Positions 56,720 through 64,000 of a DNA stretch of 64,000 nucleotides are shown one piece after another. The first letter of the stretch is position 1; every line of letters starts with the position of its first letter. The DNA comes from UBA1926 sp002337215 (GTDB lineage Bacteria > Planctomycetota > Phycisphaerae > Phycisphaerales > UBA1924): contig CAXBAF010000013.1 in NCBI GenBank assembly GCA_963973795.1, forward strand, positions 1-64,000, written 5' to 3'. The notes beneath the pieces were generated by a model, which saw nothing but the letters and a program-made list of their open reading frames with translations, searched no databases and had not been told where the DNA came from. A program made the translations under genes and the position numbers.

Positions 56720-57087
56720 ACGACAGATTCGCGAAGTCTCTAGAGAATTGGCGGATCGACGCGGAACGCGCGCGTCATCGGTGTCTGACAAGAGCGGTGA
56801 TCTTCAGCGGTTGCATGATGGGGATCTCCGGGCTGCACGGGATCGCGATCGTGCTCGCCCTTGTGCTCACAAAGAGCATGGTCGTCCTGATGATCGTGTT
56901 CTTCGCCGGGCTGCCGATCCACTTGCTTGCGGTACCCTTTGCGCTGGCCGCGATGGTGAATCTCTCTCTGTTCCTGGGGGGTGACATCTCTCCGCGATGG
57001 GGCGGGTGGGTGAAGCGTGTCGCGGATGCGGAGACGGAAGTAGGGGGCAACAATGATCTTCCGAGTGCACGGCGTGCGAGCCGATAA
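56716..57087 (+). CDS. Small membrane protein, function unknown
   Basis: This encodes 123 residues with a 4-base ATGA overlap to scoB. Two or three hydrophobic segments are visible: VIFSGCMMGISGLHGIAIVLALVL at about 27-50, and a longer one at about 55-85. Flanks are charged. No family was recognised. Coupling to scoB and to the next gene suggests a real small operon, but function cannot be assigned. Confidence 0.55.
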   Translation: MNDRFAKSLENWRIDAERARHRCLTRAVIFSGCMMGISGLHGIAIVLALVLTKSMVVLMIVFFAGLPIHLLAVPFALAAMVNLSLFLGGDISPRWGGWVKRVADAETEVGGNNDLPSARRASR

Positions 57088-57373
57088 ATCGAAGGGACAT
57101 GTCGATGTCCGCTCCGACAGCGAAGCCGTCGCCCGGTACGCCGCGACCCGTCACGGCCTTGCCACAACCACCTCGGTCGAGATCATCAGCGAGGACGAGG
57201 CGGGCGAGGTCGTCACGCCTCCGGTCGGCAGCAAGATTCTCAAGGCGTGGTACCACGAGCGGCGGGACGACGTGCTCGTGATCGCCAGCGGGATCTTCCT
57301 GGGGCTGACGGCATTCACCATCTTCATGATGATCGTCTCAAGGCTGCTGGGTGGGACGGTCTACATCGGATAG
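57053..57373 (+). CDS. Small protein with one membrane helix, function unknown
   Basis: This encodes 106 residues overlapping the previous gene by 35 bases. AGGGGG lies in good spacing before the ATG. The N-terminal 45 residues form a beta-alpha-beta pattern (MIFRVHGVRADKSKGHVDV, SEAVARYAATRHGL). It resembles the short sensor-like domains seen in planctomycete membrane proteins. A single helix (VLVIASGIFLGLTAFTIFMMIV) follows near 74-95. No named family was recognised. Confidence 0.6.
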   Translation: MIFRVHGVRADKSKGHVDVRSDSEAVARYAATRHGLATTTSVEIISEDEAGEVVTPPVGSKILKAWYHERRDDVLVIASGIFLGLTAFTIFMMIVSRLLGGTVYIG

Positions 57374-57399
57374 AAAAAGCGGCCCATTCCAGGGCCGCT
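57371..57399 (-). terminator. Terminator of the Tad minus-strand genes
   Basis: AGCGGCCC and GGGCCGCT form an 8-bp stem with a 6-base loop. Read leftward, it is followed by TTTTTCTA. It lies 33 bases past the stop codon of the VWA protein gene. Confidence 0.8.
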
Positions 57400-57431
57400 C
57401 GTGAGCGATTCGATGCAGATCGGTCGGGGGC

Positions 57432-59003
57432 TCAATTCACCAGCCGCAGCGGCCTCTCACGCGCGATCCGGCGGAAGACCTCGATGAGCTCCTCCTCGTA
57501 GGCCGCGACCGAGTCGCCCCCGGGGATATGGAAGTGCTCGCCGCCGGACACGTCGGCGATGTCCTGCATGAGGTTGTAGTCCACGTTGGCACCCAGGCTG
57601 ATCGCCATGATCGCGTACCCCGAATCCGCGGCGTACTGAGCCTGCTCGAGCGCGTACTGCTTGGCGTACGAACTGCTCCCGGGGAGGTTGGCGATGCCGT
57701 CGGTCAGCAGCACAATTGTCTTGAGCGTGCCGTCGCGGCCATTCGTGCTGAGCTCTTCCCGGCCGACCGCGAGCCCGGCGCCGATGTTGGTCGAGCCGTG
57801 GTAATGGCCGGCCTGACGGTGCCGCGTGATCGTCCGGATGGTCTCGATGTCGTCGGTCAGACCGTGCTCGAGCTTGCCGTTTCCGTTCGACGAGGTGTAG
57901 ACCGCGAGCCCCACCTGGTCCTCGGTTGCGACATCATCGATGAAGTCGAGAAAGATATCCACCGAGTCCTTCACGGCCGTGATGGGCTGAGCGCTCGCCA
58001 TCCAGAGGTCGGGGGTCTGCGTGGCTGAACGCCGCTTCTCGAGCAGATAGTTCATGAAGGTCAGGCCGCCGTACTCCTTTTTGTAGCCGTTGTTGCGCAG
58101 GTTACTGCTGCCCTGCACGTAGTTGATGTAATCGCTCCATGACCCGGAGGGGTAGGGATACGGGACATTCTGCAACCCGAGGTAATACTTGACGTAGTAG
58201 TCGTTGTCGGTGCTGATGTAACGGGTGTCGAACTCCATGTTCCCGTAGGTGTGCCCGCCCAGTTCCTGCCAGATCTCGTACAAGTTCGCCTCGACCGCGT
58301 CGCGTCCCAGGTAAGGAATGTGACGCACCTGGCTGTCGTAGTTCATCGACCCGGAGAGGTCGAGCACAAGCACGATATCCCGGGGGCGGTATACCGCGAT
58401 CGAGGACGCGCGCACATCCACCTCGCCCTGCCCGAAGACCTGAGCGAACGCGAGCGTCAGCGGGTTGCCCCCGGCCTCGGTCAGGCCGGCGGTCACGCGG
58501 ACGGCGTCGGCGAACGCTTCGTCCTCGCCGGTGAGCGGCGTGAACGTGCGGGTCTCGGTGTTCCAGTCGCCCAGTTCGACGTTGCTCTCGCTGAGCTCGA
58601 CGCTCTGTCCCTCGGCGAAGTTCTTGGCCGCGTACTCGACCGCCCGCTGGCGGGCAAGATCGGGATCAACCGTCAGCGCGCTCGCGCCGGCCAGGGCGCC
58701 CGAGTCGGCTGCGATCTGGAGGTCGGCGTGGGATGTATAGAGCAGCGCGCCGTCAACAACCAGAGCCGCGACCCCGAGCAGCAGGCCCATCGAGGCGAGG
58801 CCCCAGATGGTCGCGATACCCCGGCGGGCGGGCCCGTGCACCCGGCGCCGCGCGGCGCCGCGTGGTTGGGTGGGCGACACCGTTGCGGCGCGGAGCCGCG
58901 CGATCGATCGCTTGGCCCGTGTCAGCCGGGTCGGCGAGGTGCCGGTCCGGATCGTCGCCGGGGCGTTCGGCGTAGAAAGAATGGTGGTGTTGTGCGTATG
59001 CAT
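57432..59003 (-). CDS. TadG-like pilus-associated protein with von Willebrand factor A domain
   Basis: This encodes 523 residues starting MHTHNTTILS after GGAAGGAGAG. A long Arg/Thr-rich N-terminus precedes the TadE/TadG-type helix (ATIWGLASMGLLLGVAALVVDGALL, about 63-87) and the ADLQIAADSGALAGASAL segment typical of TadG. The VWA domain starts at about 209 with the MIDAS motif DLSGSMNYD. TNIGAGLAVG supplies the threonine and IVLLTDGIANLPG the distal aspartate. VWA-bearing TadG proteins are thought to act in Flp pilus assembly or adhesion. It is the last gene of the flp-tadV-tadE-VWA series. Confidence 0.88.
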   Translation of the reverse strand: MHTHNTTILSTPNAPATIRTGTSPTRLTRAKRSIARLRAATVSPTQPRGAARRRVHGPARRGIATIWGLASMGLLLGVAALVVDGALLYTSHADLQIAADSGALAGASALTVDPDLARQRAVEYAAKNFAEGQSVELSESNVELGDWNTETRTFTPLTGEDEAFADAVRVTAGLTEAGGNPLTLAFAQVFGQGEVDVRASSIAVYRPRDIVLVLDLSGSMNYDSQVRHIPYLGRDAVEANLYEIWQELGGHTYGNMEFDTRYISTDNDYYVKYYLGLQNVPYPYPSGSWSDYINYVQGSSNLRNNGYKKEYGGLTFMNYLLEKRRSATQTPDLWMASAQPITAVKDSVDIFLDFIDDVATEDQVGLAVYTSSNGNGKLEHGLTDDIETIRTITRHRQAGHYHGSTNIGAGLAVGREELSTNGRDGTLKTIVLLTDGIANLPGSSSYAKQYALEQAQYAADSGYAIMAISLGANVDYNLMQDIADVSGGEHFHIPGGDSVAAYEEELIEVFRRIARERPLRLVN

Positions 59004-59031
59004 GTCGGCTCTCCTTCCGGCGTGAGCCTGC

Positions 59032-59484
59032 TTATTGCTCGCTGCGCATCGTGACGCGGACGTCGATCGTGTCTTCGCCGAACATGCCGAACATGTCCCC
59101 CAGCGACGCCTGCTTGAGCGGCAGGCTGATCTCGACCTCGACATCACGCATGAAGTCATCGGGCGAGGGCTGGGACGCGACGATGTCGAACTCCAGGTCG
59201 TCGCTGCTGGGCAGCAGCGTCTCGGCGACGGTGACCGCCTGGCCGACCGTGCCGCCCTGAACGGCGAGCGTCCGCGCGGCTTCACGAGCGGCGTGCAGCA
59301 TCGTGTGACGCATGTGGAGGATCGAGCCGAACTCGATGGCCCCGAAGATGAGCGACATCATGATGGGGAGCATGAAGGCGGATTCGACGATCGAGACGCC
59401 GCGCCGCGAGCGTTTGCAAGACCGGAGACTCTTCACAGAGCTCCTCGGAGATTGAAAGATAGATCGGGATTTCATGCGTGCCAT
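59032..59484 (-). CDS. tadE: TadE-like minor pseudopilin
   Basis: This encodes 150 residues starting MARMKSRSIF after GGAGGAGG. A basic leader ends RRGVSIVESAFMLPIMMSLIFGAIEFG, the TadE prepilin motif with conserved Glu, followed by MLHAAREAARTLAVQGG. The soluble part is short. Its start overlaps the end of the prepilin peptidase gene by 13 bases, so the two are coupled. TadE-type pseudopilins are processed by the Tad prepilin peptidase and needed for Flp pilus assembly. Confidence 0.9.
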   Translation of the reverse strand: MARMKSRSIFQSPRSSVKSLRSCKRSRRGVSIVESAFMLPIMMSLIFGAIEFGSILHMRHTMLHAAREAARTLAVQGGTVGQAVTVAETLLPSSDDLEFDIVASQPSPDDFMRDVEVEISLPLKQASLGDMFGMFGEDTIDVRVTMRSEQ

Positions 59485-60050
59485 TGGAGACCTCCTCCGA
59501 ATGCGGCCAGCGATCCGATGCAGATCGCGAGCCCGTAGGGAATGCGAGCCGATCCCCCTGCGGGAGGCAGAAACGCGAGACACTCACCGGCGGTGAGTCG
59601 TCCGTGAGCGAAGCCGACCATGCCGAGCGTCATCGTGCGGAGCTTGGCGAACAGAGCGGACGCCGAGCCGTCGCACAGACTCCAGGCGACGCCGATGACG
59701 CCGCCCAGCAGAGCGATCACGACGAGGGCGTAGACACCCTGCGAGAGCCCGAGCCAGGCGCCGATCGCCGCCATCATCTTGGCATCGCCCGCGCCGCCCC
59801 CGGCGCCGACGAAGAGAATCACATAGGGAATCGCGAGCACGATCGAGGCGGCAAACGCCCCGGCGAACCCGGAGACGCCGCCGGTCGTCGCGGCGAACGC
59901 GAGCCCGGTCATCCACAGCGGGAGCGTGAGCGCGTTGGGGAGCCTGCGGGCCTTGAGGTCCGTCACGCAGCCAACCACGCACGCACCCAGCACGACCACC
60001 CACGCCACGAGGGCGGTCGTCGGGTCGGGGATGGGCAGCGCGTCGAACAT
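59472..60050 (-). CDS. tadV: Tad-type A24 prepilin peptidase
   Basis: This encodes 192 residues with AGGAG before the ATG. About six hydrophobic segments are seen. The two catalytic aspartates of A24 peptidases are clear: Asp31 in CVTDLKARRLPNALT and Asp89 in GGAGDAKMM (the GxGD motif). The N-terminal methyltransferase domain of PilD is absent, as in TadV/CpaA. It cleaves the Flp pilin and TadE leaders. As the only prepilin peptidase in the window it could in principle also process the T2SS pseudopilins, but that is speculation. Confidence 0.93.
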   Translation of the reverse strand: MFDALPIPDPTTALVAWVVVLGACVVGCVTDLKARRLPNALTLPLWMTGLAFAATTGGVSGFAGAFAASIVLAIPYVILFVGAGGGAGDAKMMAAIGAWLGLSQGVYALVVIALLGGVIGVAWSLCDGSASALFAKLRTMTLGMVGFAHGRLTAGECLAFLPPAGGSARIPYGLAICIGSLAAFGGGLQWHA

Positions 60051-60090
60051 TGTGGCTCCTGATGCGTCAAACAATCACGAAACGTGCTTG

Positions 60091-60124
60091 GAAAAGCACC
60101 CGCGGCCTGAAGGGCCGCGGGTGC
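60091..60124 (-). terminator. Terminator or attenuator between flp and tadV
   Basis: GCACCCGCGGCC and GGCCGCGGGTGC form a perfect 12-bp stem with a 5-base loop. Read leftward it is followed by TTTTCC. It lies between the pilin and the peptidase genes and would make most transcripts stop after flp, allowing pilin to be produced in excess. A second hairpin (GCGGCT/AGCCGC) at 60152-60167 lies between it and the pilin stop. Confidence 0.75.
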
Positions 60125-60204
60125 CAGCAAGGCGTCGGGGGCGGGACGGGCCCGCGGCTCGTAAGCCGCGAGCTTCCGGCCCGCCACCCGGCGCGGATTG
60201 GGCG

Positions 60205-60387
60205 TCAGCTGATGCCGTCGACGGTGCCCTGGACGGCGCCGAATCGACCCGTGATCGCACCCGAGAGAGCACCGAGTGCCGCAACGAGGCCCGCCACAAT
60301 GAGGGCGGTCATGACGGCGTACTCGATGGTCTCGAGGCCGTCATCCTCGGTGATGAAGCGCTTGGCAAAGATGTTGAGCTTGTTCAT
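60205..60387 (-). CDS. flp: Flp/Fap pilin component
   Basis: This encodes 60 residues. The sequence MNKLNIFAKRFITEDDG / LETIEYAVMTALIVAGL has the Flp prepilin cleavage site after Gly17, conserved Glu5 and Tyr of the mature helix, and a short C-terminus. AGGAGGAT precedes the ATG at ideal spacing. Flp pilins polymerise into adhesive Tad pili. A long non-coding stretch (about 215 bases to the next terminator) lies upstream and should contain its promoter. A TTGCAC sequence there is a possible minus-35. Confidence 0.95.
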   Translation of the reverse strand: MNKLNIFAKRFITEDDGLETIEYAVMTALIVAGLVAALGALSGAITGRFGAVQGTVDGIS

Positions 60388-60603
60388 GGCGATCCTCCTG
60401 GTTGGTTGAACCCGTCTCCGGGCGTCGCGTGTCCGGGCATCGCGTCGCCCGGGGCGTGTTCAAGCACGCCACCACAGATGTGCAAACCAAAATCGGGGAG
60501 TGCAAGGCGCCGGTGAAAAATCTCGCCGCACACGGTTCCGGTTGTGCGGGCATCCCCGGCGTCTCGCGATCCGGAGCGGTTTGCCGACAGGCATTTGGGC
60601 GCA

Positions 60604-60629
60604 TGAAAAAGGACGCCCCGCGGCGTCCT
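60604..60629 (-). terminator. Terminator of the small Tad-locus membrane protein gene
   Basis: AGGACGCC and GGCGTCCT form an 8-bp stem with a 4-base loop, followed leftward by TTTTTCAT. It isolates the small membrane protein gene from flp. Confidence 0.8.
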
Positions 60630-60658
60630 CTCCTGTGTCTCGTGCTGCGTGGCCTGTA

Positions 60659-61054
60659 TCACGCCGCGCGGCGGACGGGCTTGCTCGTCGCCCGTGTCAC
60701 CGGTTTGGGGCGACGGATCTCGAACGCCGGCTCATGTTGATCGGACGCGGACTCAGGCTTGGTCGGTCCGGTGTGAGCCGGGGCCGTCCGGGCGGCGTGG
60801 ATCCGTGCGCTGAAGCTGCAGATCAGAAGGTGAGGCGTCATGAGGCATATCGCGCCGGCAGTCAGCTCGGGGATCGTCCACGACCCGATCGATGCGCACA
60901 CGGTTAGCCCAAAGAACCAGGCGGTCATCACCACTGGGTTGAACAGTCTCCGAGAAAATGCGTCCAGCGCCGAGGCAATCAGCGCTGTCGCAAAGAGGAA
61001 GCTCCACGGCATAAGTTCGCCGCTCGCGGTCGCGTTGGTAAGAAAATCGAGCAT
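60659..61054 (-). CDS. Small membrane protein, possibly a degenerate prepilin-peptidase half
   Basis: This encodes 131 residues starting MLDFLTNATASGEL with AAAGGACA upstream. Three hydrophobic segments occupy residues 15-95, and a hydrophilic Thr/Pro/Arg-rich tail follows. The segment IASALDAFSRRLFNPVVMTAWFFGL resembles the first active-site region of A24 prepilin peptidases (compare CVTDLKARRLPNALT in the neighbouring gene), but no GxGD motif follows. It may be a pseudo-peptidase or an unrelated Tad accessory protein. Its own terminator and ribosome binding site support a real gene. Confidence 0.6.
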   Translation of the reverse strand: MLDFLTNATASGELMPWSFLFATALIASALDAFSRRLFNPVVMTAWFFGLTVCASIGSWTIPELTAGAICLMTPHLLICSFSARIHAARTAPAHTGPTKPESASDQHEPAFEIRRPKPVTRATSKPVRRAA

Positions 61055-61057
61055 CGC

Positions 61058-61075
61058 TGTCCTTTCGAGAGGACA
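61058..61075 (-). promoter_or_regulatory. Hairpin covering a ribosome binding site
   Basis: TGTCCT and AGGACA arms around a 6-base loop lie immediately before the start codon of the small membrane protein. The 3' arm in the message contains most of its AAAGGACA ribosome binding site, so the hairpin could limit translation. It is visible in sequence only; no ligand or partner is known. Confidence 0.35.
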
Positions 61076-61445
61076 CAGGATTCCCCGGTGCCGGGGGTGG
61101 ACGTGTCGTCTCAACGTCGAATTCAACGCGAGGGATTGCCAGTCAGAGTCTGTGGATCGGGCCGCAAGTTGTGTGCGAGGAACCGCACAGACCGATCTGC
61201 GGGCGTGATCGGGCCAGATCGGGTCTTGGGCGGGCGCCGGATGTCAGCCCGGCGTGCGGCGATCCGGTAATGGACGTTCTCGGTCCAGCGCTGGCGCGGG
61301 TTGTGCGTTCGGATCGGGTTGGTTGGGCCGCGCGGCCGGCCGGCAAGGGGGGGCTTTGGGTTGACGCAAGTTCTTGTGAAGGCGGGCCGATGCGCTCAAG
61401 GTGGGGCGTCGTGTGCGCGCCCGCCGATCGTGAGGAGGGTCGCCT
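61076..61445. other. Divergent intergenic region before cpaB
   Basis: About 370 bases lie between the two divergent Tad gene groups. No credible protein is encoded; the rightward 122-residue frame entering from 60840 is antisense shadow. A TTGACG at 61361-61366 could be a minus-35 for cpaB, but no good minus-10 follows. The region must contain promoters for both sides and is the natural place for coordinated Tad control. Confidence 0.5.
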
Positions 61446-62381
61446 GTGAGTGGAAAACTCCCGATTCTGATGGTGCTCGGGCTTGGGCTCGTGGCGTCGA
61501 TGTGCGCCGCCGTGCTGATGGCGGCGATGCGAGCGGGGGGGGGCAACACCGCGGCGGTGCCGACAACGGTCGAGATCTGGGTCGCGAAGTCGAACGTGCC
61601 CGCGATGACCCGGATCGTCGAGGATCTGCTCGAGGTCCGGGAAGTCAGCGTCGGCGACAAGCCTGAGGGTGCGTTCACCGATCCCGTACAGATTCTTGGG
61701 CGGGTGATCAAGAACGAACTCGTTGCGGGTCAGCCGATCGTGACCGGGGTGCTGCTCTCCGATGAGGGCGGCGCGCAACTCGCGACGTCGCTTCCTTCCG
61801 GGATGCGGGCGGTGAGTGTGGAGATCATCGGGTCGTCGGCGATGCGGGGCCTCCTGTTCCCCGGCTGCCGGGTGGACGTGATCGTCGCGTACAAGCGGAT
61901 CCCGGGACGGGGTAGCGAAGGCGGCCCGGTCTCGCAGACGTTGCTTCAGAATGTCAGCGTGCTCGCGGTTGAGGACAAGACGGTCTTCACCGCGGAGCCG
62001 GACGAGGACGAGGACGAGAAGAAGACGACGCTTGCGAGCCGGCGGACGAGTCGGGGGCTGATGGTGACCCTGATGGTCGATCCGCAGCAGGCCCGCGAGC
62101 TGCAGTCCGCCCGCGATCTCGGCGAGCTCAGCCTCTCGCTGCGGAACCCGCTCGATGACTCGCTCACCGCGGACCCGACGACTGCGGTGGAGACGACCGA
62201 CATCGTCTCGCAGCCCGAGACCGAGCGCAAGGAACCCGAGGGGCCCTGGCGTGTCGTCGTCGTGCGCGGGGGGGAGACCGAGATCCTGACGTTTGACGTG
62301 ACGGGGTTCGTCGTCGAGAACAGTGGTGAACCCGCGCGGTTCGCGGATGTTCCGACGGAGTCGACCGAAGAGATCGAGTGA
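61446..62381 (+). CDS. cpaB: Flp pilus assembly protein CpaB
   Basis: This encodes 311 residues from a GTG with GGAGGG upstream. It has an N-terminal membrane anchor (ILMVLGLGLVASMCAAVLMAAM) followed by the SAF/CpaB domain (VEIWVAKSNVPAMTRIVEDLLEV, GRVIKNELVAGQPIV) and RAVSVEIIGSSAMRGLLFPGCRVDVIV. These are standard for RcpC/CpaB. The C-terminal domain contains LMVTLMVDPQQARELQSA. A charged Glu/Asp insertion lies near 180-200. CpaB is periplasmic and supports the Tad secretin. It is followed 79 bases later by the secretin gene. Confidence 0.92.
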   Translation: MSGKLPILMVLGLGLVASMCAAVLMAAMRAGGGNTAAVPTTVEIWVAKSNVPAMTRIVEDLLEVREVSVGDKPEGAFTDPVQILGRVIKNELVAGQPIVTGVLLSDEGGAQLATSLPSGMRAVSVEIIGSSAMRGLLFPGCRVDVIVAYKRIPGRGSEGGPVSQTLLQNVSVLAVEDKTVFTAEPDEDEDEKKTTLASRRTSRGLMVTLMVDPQQARELQSARDLGELSLSLRNPLDDSLTADPTTAVETTDIVSQPETERKEPEGPWRVVVVRGGETEILTFDVTGFVVENSGEPARFADVPTESTEEIE

Positions 62382-62460
62382 TTCGAGGATCGAAGGGTCG
62401 GCCGTCCGGGGGGGTGGCCGAGTTCGTAGCAATGGCGGAGCACTGGGGCCGAGGAGTCTG

Positions 62461-63993
62461 ATGATGCGAAAGTCCGCGAAACAACCCGTGATCCGATACT
62501 CCGGTCTTCTTGCCGTGTGCGCTGGCCTGTGCATGACGCCGGGCGTGTCGATCGGTTCATCCGCCGCGTCGGCCGGTGGTCCGAACGCCGTGCAGCTCGA
62601 CGAGGAGGGGATCACGCAGGTCGCGATCCCGTCGGGTCGATCGACGGTGATCGAGCCGGGCTGGATGATCTCAGAGGTCGCGGTCTCGGACGAGACGATC
62701 GCAGACGTGAAGGTGCTCAAGCCCGACCGAGTGATGGTCATCGGCAAGTCTGTTGGCGCGACGGACGTGACGCTCTGGGACGCGGACGGCAACCGATGGG
62801 AGGCCCGGGTCACGGTGCACGTGGACCTCGAGCAACTCCGGCTGACGCTGGAGAAGGTCCTGCCGGACTCGAGCATCGAACTCGAGCAGAGCGAGGGCGT
62901 GATGATCGTGTCCGGCGTACTGAGCCGGGCAGAGCACGCCGAGGATCTTCACAGCTTCCTCGAAGCGGCGGAGATCAAGTATGTCGATATGACCCGTGTC
63001 GCCGGGCTGCAGCAGGTGATGATCAAGGTCCGGGTCGCTGAAGCGAACCGGCTCGCGATCCGCTCGCTCGGCTCGAACGCGGTTCACTCTGGGGACTCGT
63101 TCTTCGGGGGTTCGACAGTCGGGGGCAACCCGAACTCGATCGATATCGGCATCCCGGGAGGCCAGGCCGCGGGCGACAACCTCGACTTCAATGTGCTTCA
63201 GTCCGCGAGCGTGGGCGACGCGGTGACGCTGTTCGCCGGCTTCCCGGGTCTCGATTTCGAGCTCTTCGTCGAGGCGCTCGAGGACAACCAGTATCTGCGG
63301 ACGCTCGCCGAGCCCACGCTTGTGGCGATGAGCGGCGAGAAGGCCTCGTTCCTCGCGGGCGGCGAGTTCCCGATCCCGATCGCCAGCGCGGGGATCGGCG
63401 GCGCGACGCAGATCACGATCGAATGGAAAGAGTTCGGCGTGCGGCTCAACTTCGAGCCCACGGTTCTGGGCGACGGGACGATCCGCATGCAGGTCGCGCC
63501 CGAGGTGAGCGACCTGAGCGATGTTGGGGCGGTGGAGGTCGAGGGCTTCCGGATCCCCTCGCTGCTCACCCGCCGCGCCGCGACCACGCTGAGCATGCGG
63601 ACCGGGCAGACCTTCGCGATGGCGGGGCTTCTCGATCAGAATATCGCGGCTCGCTCGCAGAAGGTGCCGGGATTGGGGAGCATCCCGATCCTCGGGCGGC
63701 TCTTCAGCAGCGTGCGGTACGAACGCGGCGAGACGGAGCTGGTGGTCCTGGCGACCGTTGAGCTCGTCGAGCCCATGGAAACGCAGGTGGACCTGCCGGT
63801 TCCCGGCGACACGCACAACGAGCCGGACGCGTGGGAGCTATACGCCGAGGGCCGGATCCACGGGAAGGTGAGCGACCCGAAGCCGCCCGCGGTGTGGGCG
63901 TCGGACATGGGGCTCGATCGGCTTGTGGGACCAGGCGCGTGGGCGACGCACGACATGCGGCGTGAGCCTGTTCGCGAGGACAAGGGCGAGTGA
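62461..63993 (+). CDS. cpaC: Tad pilus secretin CpaC/RcpA
   Basis: This encodes 510 residues. GAGGAG precedes two consecutive ATG codons; the second (62464) has the better spacing. The signal peptide is followed by the CpaC N-terminal domain (STVIEPGWMISEVAVSDETIADVKVL, GKSVGATDVTLWDADG) and a BON-like segment (SIELEQSEGVMIVSGVLSR). The secretin core comprises QVMIKVRVAEANR, FELFVEALEDNQYLRTLAEPTLVAMSG, FLAGGEFPIPI and RTGQTFAMAGLLDQN. It ends with VPGLGSIPILGRLFSSVRYERGETELVVLAT. It is of normal size, in contrast to the giant secretin 20 kb upstream. Further Tad genes are expected beyond the right edge. Confidence 0.94.
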   Translation: MMRKSAKQPVIRYSGLLAVCAGLCMTPGVSIGSSAASAGGPNAVQLDEEGITQVAIPSGRSTVIEPGWMISEVAVSDETIADVKVLKPDRVMVIGKSVGATDVTLWDADGNRWEARVTVHVDLEQLRLTLEKVLPDSSIELEQSEGVMIVSGVLSRAEHAEDLHSFLEAAEIKYVDMTRVAGLQQVMIKVRVAEANRLAIRSLGSNAVHSGDSFFGGSTVGGNPNSIDIGIPGGQAAGDNLDFNVLQSASVGDAVTLFAGFPGLDFELFVEALEDNQYLRTLAEPTLVAMSGEKASFLAGGEFPIPIASAGIGGATQITIEWKEFGVRLNFEPTVLGDGTIRMQVAPEVSDLSDVGAVEVEGFRIPSLLTRRAATTLSMRTGQTFAMAGLLDQNIAARSQKVPGLGSIPILGRLFSSVRYERGETELVVLATVELVEPMETQVDLPVPGDTHNEPDAWELYAEGRIHGKVSDPKPPAVWASDMGLDRLVGPGAWATHDMRREPVREDKGE

Positions 63994-64000
63994 TCGCAAC

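Noticed and set aside
60402..60740. A 112-codon plus-strand frame upstream of flp
   Set aside because: It spans the minus-strand terminator at 60604-60629 and is antisense to the small membrane protein gene. It has no ribosome binding site or domain.
61143..62876. A 577-codon minus-strand frame opposite cpaB and the start of cpaC
   Set aside because: Arg/Pro/Ser-rich shadow. CpaB and CpaC are clear on the plus strand with proper ribosome binding sites.

Overview
The window is GC-rich, densely coded bacterial DNA. It most likely comes from a planctomycete of the Phycisphaerae/Phycisphaerales type. The support is gene content, not a database match: tandem secreted proteins ending in duplicated dockerin-like 'VLDLADI..F' motifs, a type II secretion (T2SS) cluster with highly divergent GspK/L/M, PstC and PstA permeases with very large extra-membrane insertions, and interspersed 'cctcgcgcacgcgagg'-type palindromes. 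No rRNA, tRNA, CRISPR array, insertion sequence or phage gene was recognised. It reads as an ordinary stretch of chromosome.

Layout. 1-3197 (minus): three tandem paralogues of a secreted protein, the last running off the left edge. 3.8-9.2 kb: RRM RNA-binding protein, acyl desaturase and HrpA helicase. 9.44-9.69 kb: a promoter, a structured non-coding stretch and a strong terminator, read as an unassigned small RNA. 9.9-15.3 kb: a degenerate aspartokinase-like protein, a BtpA-family protein, a CNT nucleoside transporter, a uridine kinase-like P-loop enzyme and a POT peptide transporter. 15.4-42.3 kb: the T2SS region, with GspE on the minus strand, then a QueD-like protein and a glutathione peroxidase, then GspF, GspG, four pseudopilin/GspK genes, GspL-like, GspM-like and GspD, ending in a small lipoprotein. 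42.4-49.4 kb: pstSCAB. 49.6-53.9 kb: 2-oxoglutarate dehydrogenase E1 and E2. 53.9-57.4 kb: small membrane, YHS, DUF4332 and PQQ-repeat proteins plus a lone CoA-transferase B subunit. 57.4-64 kb: a Tad/Flp pilus locus, with VWA/TadG-like, TadE, prepilin peptidase, Flp pilin and a small membrane protein on the minus strand, and CpaB and the CpaC secretin on the plus strand.

The outstanding object is the secretin gene at 27865-41784. It encodes 4,639 residues: signal peptide, N0-like domain, about 50 consecutive N1-type (secretin_N) modules averaging about 83 residues, then one ordinary secretin channel domain. Known GspD/PilQ proteins have one to three such modules. It sits in frame at the end of an otherwise complete T2SS operon and is followed by a lipoprotein that could be its pilotin. 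The preceding GspM-like protein ends in what looks like a GspC/PilP-type secretin-binding domain. My inference is a very long periplasmic conduit or scaffold, possibly suited to the wide planctomycete periplasm. The dockerin-like proteins at the left edge are plausible but unproven cargo.

Regulatory sites are predicted by eye from hexamers, dyads and U-tracts and carry low to moderate confidence. Start codons were moved from the longest possible reading frame to the one supported by a ribosome binding site, signal peptide or family alignment.
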